This document shows, in pieces, positions 57,228-64,000 of a stretch of DNA of 64,000 bases. The position numbers and the translations under genes are program-made. Every line of letters starts with the position of its first letter. The first letter of the stretch is position 1. The stretch is from Bacillota bacterium (GTDB taxonomy: Bacteria > Bacillota > Sulfobacillia > JAJZYS01 > JAJYTV01): the NCBI GenBank assembly GCA_021793645.1, contig JAJYSJ010000004.1, forward strand, positions 62,001 to 126,000, written 5' to 3'. The notes beneath the pieces are model-generated. The model searched no databases. It was given only the letters and a program-made list of their open reading frames with translations, and had not been told where the DNA came from.

Positions 57228-57256
57228 ACTATAGCGCCTCAAGGGCGGCCGCGCAA
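57228..57256 (-). promoter_or_regulatory. Promoter of RRM paralog 2
   Basis: TTGCGC - 17 nt - TATAGT on minus strand. Confidence 0.6.
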
Positions 57257-57268
57257 GGCAGGCCCGGC

Positions 57269-57418
57269 TCAGTCGTCGGCAGAGCCAGCCTCTGGCTCAG
57301 CGTCCTCCGCCGCCGGCGCGGTCTCCGCCTGGCGGCCGCAGCACTCACCGTATACGAGCCCCGAACCACAGGGGCAGGGCTCGTCTGCGGCAGGCTCGCG
57401 ACGGTTCTCCTCATCCAT
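57269..57418 (-). CDS. SEC-C motif mini-protein (49 aa)
   Basis: MDEENRREPAADEPCPCGSGLVYGECCGRQAETAPAAEDAEPEAGSADD; SD GGGAGGTGATCC; frame not in supplied ORF list. Confidence 0.75.
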   Translation of the reverse strand: MDEENRREPAADEPCPCGSGLVYGECCGRQAETAPAAEDAEPEAGSADD

Positions 57419-57709
57419 TGGATCACCTCCCGACTCTCTGTCCTGCGAATTGCTATGCGATGACCAAGCCGTCTATGCAAAACTGACCCTTAAATCCGGT
57501 ACTGATACGGTCATAGGTATACGAACCAAAGGCCCAAAGGGCCGGGGGAAACCCCCCAAACGGCGGTATACTTGCCGGGTGGCACCATGGAAGCTGTAAT
57601 CAGGCGATACAAATGGCGCATGCGGGGTCCCGTTTGGACGTGGTCGGTACGGCAAGGCGGACTGCCCCATGGGCCTTCGTTCCGCCAACAGACCAGGGGG
57701 GAGTGCTCC

Positions 57710-57946
57710 ATGGTAGAAGAGGCCAGCCGTACGATCGACGCGAGAGGAAGTTTCTGCCCAGGGCCTCTGATGGAAATGATCCGTGCGATCAAGGCGGCGG
57801 AGATTGGCGACGTAGTGGCCGTGCTCTCGAACGACTCGGGATCACGGACAGACATTCCCAAGTGGGCACAGAAGGCTGGCCAGGAACTCGTCGCCGTGCA
57901 GAGCGGCGAGGAGGGCGACTCGATCCTCGTGCGCAAGGTGAAGTAG
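57710..57946 (+). CDS. TusA-family sulfurtransferase-like protein (paralog 2)
   Basis: IDARGSFCPGPLMEMIRAIKAAEIGDVVAVLSNDSGSRTDIPKWAQKAGQEL. Confidence 0.87.
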   Translation: MVEEASRTIDARGSFCPGPLMEMIRAIKAAEIGDVVAVLSNDSGSRTDIPKWAQKAGQELVAVQSGEEGDSILVRKVK

Positions 57947-57957
57947 GGGGCGGCGCG

Positions 57958-59103
57958 ATGAGCAAGAAGCTGCTGATCATCGGATCCGGCACCGCGGGAT
58001 TGATGGTTGCGAACCTTGTTGCACGGCAGCTGCGCGGTCCCGTCGCGCACCGGGACATCGAGGTAACGGTGCTTGGCGAGCGCGACGAGTACGTGTACCA
58101 ACCGGGGTTCCTGTATGTGGCGTTCGATCTTTGGGAGCCGGACAGTCTGCGGCGGAAGGTGGCGGACCTGTTGAGCCCGGGGGTGCGCTTTGTGCATGAC
58201 CGCGCGGAGCGCATTGATGCGGCGGCGCAGAGCGTGACGACGCGCACCGGACAGACTCTTCAATACGATTATCTTGTAATCGCCACCGGCTCCCAGCTAA
58301 ACCTTACAGAGATTCCAGGACTAGAGGAAGGCGCGCACTGGTTCTACACGCTCGAGGGTGCCTTGCGTCTCCGCGAGGCGCTGAAGTCGTTCGAGGGCGG
58401 CCGCCTGGTTCTTTCGGTTGGGATCCCGCACAAGTGCCCCGTTGCACCGGTGGAATTCACGATGATGTTCGATGATTGGGCCAGAGCCCGCGGTATCCGG
58501 GAAAAGACGGAGATCACCTACACCTACCCGGTCGCGCGGCCCCATACGATCGCGTCCGTGGCGGACTTCGCGGACCGCGAGTTCACGGCGCGCGGTATCG
58601 AGATTGAGACGTTCTTCAACATGGACTCGATCGATGCGCAAGGGAAGGTGCTCCACAGCCAAGAGGGCACCGATGTGCCCTATGACCTACTGGTCGCGAT
58701 TCCGCCGCACATGGGGGACACGCTGGGCGCCGCATCCGGACTCGCCGAAAAGGGCAACTGGTACCCGACCGACCGCAACCTTCTGCGCGTCGGAGCATAC
58801 AAGAACATCTTCGCCGTCGGCGACACGACCAATATCCCGGTGTCGAAGGCGGGTTCCGTTGCGCACTTCGAGTCCGAGGTGCTGGCGGACAACCTGGTGG
58901 GCCTTCTGACCGACGGCAGAGAGCCCGGACACGCCTACACCGGGCGTGCATTCTGCTTCATCGAGACGGGTCTCGAACAGGCAACCTACATCTCGTTCGA
59001 CTTCGCACACCCGCCGACGGTTCCCACTCCAAGCCGGTCCATCCACCTTTTCAAGCAGACCTACAATCGCATCCACTGGGCCAACCTCAAGGCCGTGATG
59101 TAA
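57958..59103 (+). CDS. FAD/NAD(P)-dependent oxidoreductase, sulfide:quinone oxidoreductase-like
   Basis: LLIIGSGTAGLMVANLVARQL; VYQPGFLYV; GIPHKCPVAPVEFTMMFDDW; VGDTTNIPVSKAGSVAHFES. Confidence 0.88.
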   Translation: MSKKLLIIGSGTAGLMVANLVARQLRGPVAHRDIEVTVLGERDEYVYQPGFLYVAFDLWEPDSLRRKVADLLSPGVRFVHDRAERIDAAAQSVTTRTGQTLQYDYLVIATGSQLNLTEIPGLEEGAHWFYTLEGALRLREALKSFEGGRLVLSVGIPHKCPVAPVEFTMMFDDWARARGIREKTEITYTYPVARPHTIASVADFADREFTARGIEIETFFNMDSIDAQGKVLHSQEGTDVPYDLLVAIPPHMGDTLGAASGLAEKGNWYPTDRNLLRVGAYKNIFAVGDTTNIPVSKAGSVAHFESEVLADNLVGLLTDGREPGHAYTGRAFCFIETGLEQATYISFDFAHPPTVPTPSRSIHLFKQTYNRIHWANLKAVM

Positions 59104-59116
59104 GGGGGTACCGAGT

Positions 59117-59551
59117 TTGCCAGGTGAAACCAAGGAGTACCAGACACCAAGTCCGGAACTCAGTGTGGAAGGTCTCAACGTCGTGAACGCCGTCTTTGCT
59201 TCCCTTACCCCGCACATGGTCGCGCGCTTCGGCGAGGTCGCCGAGAGTGCCACGACTGCGCTCGACTATCTTGTCAGCCCCGAGCTCCTCAGCCTCTTGC
59301 GCCGCACCCAGGAAGTCGCGCCACTGCTCGAGCAGGGACTCTCGGTACTTGCGGCGCTGGGCGCGGCGATCGACATCGAGTCGGCTGCCCCCCGCGTCGA
59401 AGCGGCTGCACGCGCCGCGCGCAAGGAGGCGGAGCAGAGCAGCCGGTCGGTCGGACTCTTTGCCCTGCGGCGGCTGCAGAAGGACCCTGGCATGCAGTAC
59501 GCCCTGCGCTTTTTGCTCTCGTTCGCCGCGAACCTGCGACAGAACGCCTAA
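59117..59551 (+). CDS. DUF1641-family helical protein
   Basis: Helical protein ending SSRSVGLFALRRLQKDPGMQYALRFLLSFA; location directly after SQR-like gene. Confidence 0.7.
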   Translation: MPGETKEYQTPSPELSVEGLNVVNAVFASLTPHMVARFGEVAESATTALDYLVSPELLSLLRRTQEVAPLLEQGLSVLAALGAAIDIESAAPRVEAAARAARKEAEQSSRSVGLFALRRLQKDPGMQYALRFLLSFAANLRQNA

Positions 59552-59562
59552 GGAGGTAGCCC

Positions 59563-59979
59563 ATGTCCGTGGAGCGCATGTCCGTGATCCTGGCGTCGGG
59601 CGACGCCGACAAGCTTCTGCCGGTTGGTGTTCTCGCCTCGGGAGCTGCTGCGATGCAGCTGGACGTCGAGATCTTTCTGACCATGTGGGGGGTACTCGCG
59701 TTTCGAAAGGGCGCGATCGGCGACATGCCAGTCTCGGCCACCTTCAAGGAGCGCGAGGCGGAGTTCAAGGATCTTCTCGTGCGCCACAAGGTGCCGAACC
59801 TCATTGAGATGCTGGAGACGGCGAAGGAGATCGGCAACGTCCGCGTTGTCGCGTGCGGCATGACGCTCGACCTCTTCGGACTCAAGCGCGAAGACCTCGA
59901 GGACGTTGTGGACGGGGTTGCGGGCGTTGGCGAGTTTATCGAGTCAGCCAAGGAAGGCAAGCTCACGCTGTTCATCTAG
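59563..59979 (+). CDS. DsrE/DsrF-like sulfur-trafficking protein
   Basis: MSVILASGDADKLLPVGVLASGAAAMQLDVEIFLTMWGVLAFRKG; VRVVACGMTLDLFGL. Confidence 0.85.
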   Translation: MSVERMSVILASGDADKLLPVGVLASGAAAMQLDVEIFLTMWGVLAFRKGAIGDMPVSATFKEREAEFKDLLVRHKVPNLIEMLETAKEIGNVRVVACGMTLDLFGLKREDLEDVVDGVAGVGEFIESAKEGKLTLFI

Positions 59980-59991
59980 TCTTGCGCCAGA

Positions 59992-60027
59992 GGAGCCGCC
60001 GTTGCCCGAGGGCAGCGGCGGCTCCTT
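59992..60027. terminator. Terminator after dsrE cassette
   Basis: GGAGCCGCC...GGCGGCTCC-TTC. Confidence 0.7.
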
Positions 60028-60040
60028 CGCGCGTAACCGC

Positions 60041-60350
60041 CTAGACAGTCAGCCGCAGCGCGTAGAAGCCGCGGGGTGCGAAGCGCAGCGACAATGCGCC
60101 ATCCACGCCGTCGCAGGGAAGAGCGCCTTGGTCGGGAAAGGGCTCCTCACGCACCGGGTCGACGAGTTCGGCGTTTCGCACGCGAACTGCAAGCGCAAGG
60201 TCGCATCGCCGCGGTCGCCCCACATCTCGGCGAGGTGGAGCACGAGCCCGTCACCGTCCTCCGCCGCCTTGAGCGAGAGGATGCGCAGGTTTTGCGGATC
60301 ACGGGGTGCCTCCTTTGCGCGCAGCGCGCCGCGGCAGGATTTCCCCTCGC
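60041..60350 (-). pseudogene. Frameshifted remnant resembling the C-terminus of a GH38-type alpha-mannosidase
   Basis: LRAKEAPRDPQNLRILSLKAAEDGDGLVLHLAEMWGDRGDATLRLQFACET, then another frame RNAELVDPVREEPFPDQGAL...LRFAPRGFYALRLTV. Confidence 0.45.
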
Positions 60351-60411
60351 CTGCGTGCCATCCCTGCCGGACGTTCGGCCTGCTATCATGGAAAGGTCGG
60401 GGGGATCGCTT

Positions 60412-62160
60412 GTGAATGTGAAAGAGCGAACCGAACTCATGGGAGTCGCACGGGGTGAGGCCAAGGCAGACCTCCTGCTCCGTGGTGCGAAGATCGTAAA
60501 CGTGTATTCCGGAGAGCTTCTCGATGGCGACGTAGCAGTCTACGGCGGGCGGATCGCCTTCGTTGGCGATGCGCATCGCCTGCAGGCGGCCGAGGTGCAT
60601 GAGATGGGCGGCCGTTACCTTGCGCCGGGACTTGTGGAGCCGCACGCGCATCCCTGGATCCTCTACAATCCCCGCAGCTACGCGCAGGCGCTCTTGCCGC
60701 GCGGCGTGACGACGGCGGTTGCGGACGACCTGCCGCTGCGCGCCGCCTACGGCGCCGAGGGACTTGGGCCTGTACTGGGAGCATTGTCTTCCTTGCCGCT
60801 AAGGTACTACTGGCTGCTGCGCATCGGGTTCTACGGACCGATGGAGATGGCGCACGACGGCCCTGGGGAGGCCATCCTGCCGCTTGAGGAGGTGGCTGAG
60901 GCCCTAAGGATCCCTGGGGTGCTAGGAATCGCTGAATTGAACCGGTGGCTGAGCGTCCTTCCGGCTCCGCAGGAGATCTTGGACGCCTTCTCCCTAGCCC
61001 GCGCGCGGGGACAGATCGTCCAAGGCCACACGTCCGGCGCTTCAGCCGCACAATTGAACCTTCTCGCGCTGAGCGGGATCGACTCGTGCCATGAAGCGAT
61101 CACCGCGGAAGAGGTGCTCACGCGCCTGCGCTTGGGCCTCTACACGATGCTGCGCCACAGTTCCCTGCGCCCGGACCTGCCACAGCTGCTGCCTGCGCTG
61201 CAGATGCCTGACGTGGACACCAGCCGCATCATGCTCACGACAGACGGCTCTTCGCCAGCCCATATTGCTCGCGAAGGCCACATCGACGGCATGGTGGAAC
61301 GCCTGCTCACAGCCGGCATCCCACCTGTCCGGGCGCTGCAGATGGCGACGCGCAACCCCGCCGTATACCTCGGCCTCGATGCTGAGGTGGGAGGCATCGC
61401 ACCTGGACGCCATGCGGACCTCGTAGTCCTCGACGACCTAGACCGCTTCCGGCCGCAGGAGGTGTACGTGGGAGGCCGAAAGGTCGCGCAGTTCGGGGCG
61501 CTTACGGTTCCGGTGCCGGAGCTGAACTGGACCGATCTCGGCCGCGTGGAAGGATACCGCCTGCCGCGGGATCTGCGGGCGGAGGAACTGCTGCTCCCCT
61601 GGCAGGAGGATGTGACGGCCATTTCCTTTTACAACAGCGTCCTCACGCGAAATGAGCAGCTGCGCCTGCCTGCGCGCGCTGGGAGCTTCGACCTCTCGTC
61701 GCAGCCCGCATTGCTCTATGCTACCGTCGTTGCGCGCGACGGACGCTTCCTCTCGCGGGGCCTCGTGAAGGGACTCTTGCGCGATGTCGGCGGGTTTGCG
61801 ACGAGCTACACGCTGAACGGGCACCTGCTGGCACTGGGCAGCAGCGCCGAAGACATGCTGCGGGCCCTTCAGGAGGTGGCGGGTCGGGGAGGCGGGTTCG
61901 CCCACGTCCAGGACGGCGTCCTGTGCTGGTTCTTGCCGCTGCAACTGCTCGGAGGGATGCGGACCGGCTCGTTCGATGATGCTGTGGAGGCATCGCGGGA
62001 GCTGGAGTCCTTCGCGCGTTCGCATGGATACGCTTTCGAAGATCCGGCGTACAGCCTGCATTTCCTAGAGGGGGACTTCCTGCCCGGACCGCGGCTCACG
62101 GCGCGCGGCGTCGTCGATGCGAAGAGCGGCCGCGTCATCTACCCGTCCATCCAGCGCTAG
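60412..62160 (+). CDS. Adenine deaminase family amidohydrolase
   Basis: LLLRGAKIVNVYSGELLDGDVAVYGGRIAFVGD; GLVEPHAHPW; GHTSGAS; TTDGSSPAHIAREGHID; GTG start after GGGGGG. Confidence 0.88.
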   Translation: MNVKERTELMGVARGEAKADLLLRGAKIVNVYSGELLDGDVAVYGGRIAFVGDAHRLQAAEVHEMGGRYLAPGLVEPHAHPWILYNPRSYAQALLPRGVTTAVADDLPLRAAYGAEGLGPVLGALSSLPLRYYWLLRIGFYGPMEMAHDGPGEAILPLEEVAEALRIPGVLGIAELNRWLSVLPAPQEILDAFSLARARGQIVQGHTSGASAAQLNLLALSGIDSCHEAITAEEVLTRLRLGLYTMLRHSSLRPDLPQLLPALQMPDVDTSRIMLTTDGSSPAHIAREGHIDGMVERLLTAGIPPVRALQMATRNPAVYLGLDAEVGGIAPGRHADLVVLDDLDRFRPQEVYVGGRKVAQFGALTVPVPELNWTDLGRVEGYRLPRDLRAEELLLPWQEDVTAISFYNSVLTRNEQLRLPARAGSFDLSSQPALLYATVVARDGRFLSRGLVKGLLRDVGGFATSYTLNGHLLALGSSAEDMLRALQEVAGRGGGFAHVQDGVLCWFLPLQLLGGMRTGSFDDAVEASRELESFARSHGYAFEDPAYSLHFLEGDFLPGPRLTARGVVDAKSGRVIYPSIQR

Positions 62161-62301
62161 ACTTCGGACGGGCGCACGCAGGGCGCCTTGCACCGCAAAT
62201 TCAGCCCGCGCGACCCTGGCGTCGTAGCCGGGAGCAGGGGTACGATGGGGACGAGCAACTTGCGACGGCGGGCTGAACCCGCGTCGGGAGGAGGTTCTGG
62301 G

Positions 62302-62709
62302 ATGCGGATCCTCTTTGCGACCGATGCGTCCGACGGTGCGCTCTCAGCTGCGCGCTACGTGGCGAAGGTGTTTCCCCTGGATGCGGAGATCACCCTGGTA
62401 AACGTCTTGCGCAACCCCGTCGAATACTTTCCGGATGCTGCTGTGGCCTACAATCCCGATATCTGGCGCCAAGAGGGTATGAAGTTCTCGCAGGGCGTCT
62501 TCCAGACGACGCGCGAAGCCCTTGGCGGGCGCGCCGTAAAGGAAATCTTCCGTGAGGGCGTCCCGCACCAGGTCCTTCTCGACATGTCGCGCGACTACGA
62601 TCTCGTGGTGGTGGGCAAGCGCCGCAAGCCAAGCCTTTCGCGTCTTGTGCTTGGTTCGGTGAGCCAGTCACTCGCACACAACCTCCAGGTGCCGCTGCTG
62701 ATCGTCTAA
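62302..62709 (+). CDS. Universal stress protein (UspA family)
   Basis: MRILFATDASDGALSAARYVAKVF; DYDLVVVGKRRKPSLSRLVLGSVSQSLAHNLQVPLLIV. Confidence 0.93.
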   Translation: MRILFATDASDGALSAARYVAKVFPLDAEITLVNVLRNPVEYFPDAAVAYNPDIWRQEGMKFSQGVFQTTREALGGRAVKEIFREGVPHQVLLDMSRDYDLVVVGKRRKPSLSRLVLGSVSQSLAHNLQVPLLIV

Positions 62710-62775
62710 AGTCACCGCCTGAGCGCCGCGTGCCGGGGATGATCCCGGCAGGCGGCGCTCCATGCTGTCCTTCAC

Positions 62776-63966
62776 TCAGGCTGGCGGTGCCGCTCCCTGC
62801 GCCTGGGCATGCGGACGCAGCAGAATGACCAGGGGTGTCGCGGCCAAAGCCATGGCTCCGCAGACGAGCACCATGCCCTGGAGACCGATCCCCGCTGCAA
62901 GAGCCGTACCAAGAGCGGGGCCGGCGAACCAGGCGATCTGCTGCGGCAGCAAGGACAGGTTCATTACGGCCGCTCGCCGATCTTCCGGTGCGGCCTCGGC
63001 CAAAAGCGCCATGAGATTTGCGCTCACGCCGCCGCGGAAGAAGCCTTGCGCGAGCTGCCCGAGGGAGAGCAGTGCAAGCGTGGGGACGGCCTGCAGAACG
63101 AAGAAGACGCCGTTGCCCAATAGGCTGATGAAGAGTGTGCGTCGGGAGCCGAGTTGATCGCCAAGCCACCCGAGGACGGGCGTGCCGATGGCCATGGCGA
63201 TGCCTCCGAGCGTCAGTACGAGGCCGATCAGGTAGGCGGGAGGTCCCATGAGCAGCGCTGGCACTCCCCTTCGGGCAACGGCGTGGATCCACAGCGGCAT
63301 GAAGGGCTGGACGGCAGTGACCCCGAGGGCGAAGAGCAGGTAGATGATGAAGAGACTGCGCACAGCGGGCAACTGCAGGACGTCGCGCAGCGACTGGAGC
63401 GCGAGGCTGCTCATCGTGGACGTGCTGCGCGTGCGCGGTGCTTCATGCAGGAACGTGAGGAGCAGGAGGGCGCTCAAGGCGCTAAGGCCCGCATCCAGGT
63501 AAAACAGCGCACGCAGGCCGAGCCCTGAGGCGACGATGCCCCCCAGCAGCGGCCCAGCCGCAATGCCGATCGCCGGCCCGGAACTGACCCACGCGATCGC
63601 CAGGCCCATGTGCTTCGGCGGCGTCACTTCCGATTGCAGCGCCATCATCACACCGGTGTTGCCAAGGACGAACCCACTGAGGAAGCGGGCGAAGGCGAGC
63701 ATATAGGGGGAGTGCGCGCTGCCTGCGATTGCGATCAAGACGACCTCGATGATTGCACTGCGCAAGATGATCGGTTTGCGCCCCCACCGCTCTGCGAGCG
63801 CTCCCCAGAGCGGAAGCAGCGGCAGGCCGACCACGCTGCCCAGCACGCCGAGCACGCCGGTCCAAGCCGTGATCGACACCGTGGGCACGCCGATCTGGCG
63901 CAAAAAGAGCGGTGTAAACGCTTGGAAGTGGCCGAAAGCGAGGGATTCCGCGAATCCCGTGAACAA
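62776..63966 (-). CDS. MFS transporter (5' end may extend past window)
   Basis: 12-TM-like profile; GVLGVLGSVVGLPLLPLWGALAERWGRKPIILRS. Confidence 0.85.
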   Translation of the reverse strand: MFTGFAESLAFGHFQAFTPLFLRQIGVPTVSITAWTGVLGVLGSVVGLPLLPLWGALAERWGRKPIILRSAIIEVVLIAIAGSAHSPYMLAFARFLSGFVLGNTGVMMALQSEVTPPKHMGLAIAWVSSGPAIGIAAGPLLGGIVASGLGLRALFYLDAGLSALSALLLLTFLHEAPRTRSTSTMSSLALQSLRDVLQLPAVRSLFIIYLLFALGVTAVQPFMPLWIHAVARRGVPALLMGPPAYLIGLVLTLGGIAMAIGTPVLGWLGDQLGSRRTLFISLLGNGVFFVLQAVPTLALLSLGQLAQGFFRGGVSANLMALLAEAAPEDRRAAVMNLSLLPQQIAWFAGPALGTALAAGIGLQGMVLVCGAMALAATPLVILLRPHAQAQGAAPPA

Positions 63967-64000
63967 GAAAAGGGCCGCAGTGAACCGCCAGTCCGTGACC

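Overview
High-GC (~60-65% by eye) bacterial chromosomal segment with a Firmicutes-like gene repertoire: T-box-controlled proS, coproporphyrin-type heme genes hemE-hemH-hemY, panBC, glpDK, and UUG/GUG starts with strong Shine-Dalgarno (SD) sites. Most of 1-50 kb and 56-64 kb is ordinary metabolism and transport. The standout observations are: (1) a thioredoxin-NHL repeat gene (25990..27411, minus) with an in-frame TGA exactly at the first position of its redox CxxC motif (WTYG-[UGA]-INC) and a GC-rich hairpin 17 nt downstream, making it a candidate selenoprotein; (2) an accessory island (~50.7-56.05 kb) in which an intact cofE-like gene is followed by two decayed cofE 3' fragments, interleaved with a strongly structured putative ncRNA, a membrane-anchored tandem AAA+ ATPase and an MFS gene; (3) two paralogous RRM-protein genes 44 kb apart that share a conserved 5' leader whose hairpin sequesters the SD; (4) a tusA / SQR-like / DUF1641 / dsrE sulfur-trafficking cassette, plus a second tusA coupled to a LuxR-type regulator with a degenerate receiver; (5) a diiron ferritin-like protein with a C-terminal CxxCxxCx5C motif, a sulfocyanin-like lipoprotein, a MerR operator and a group II intron remnant beside a terminator. 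No rRNA, tRNA or CRISPR array was recognised. All calls are from reading the sequence; no database search was run.
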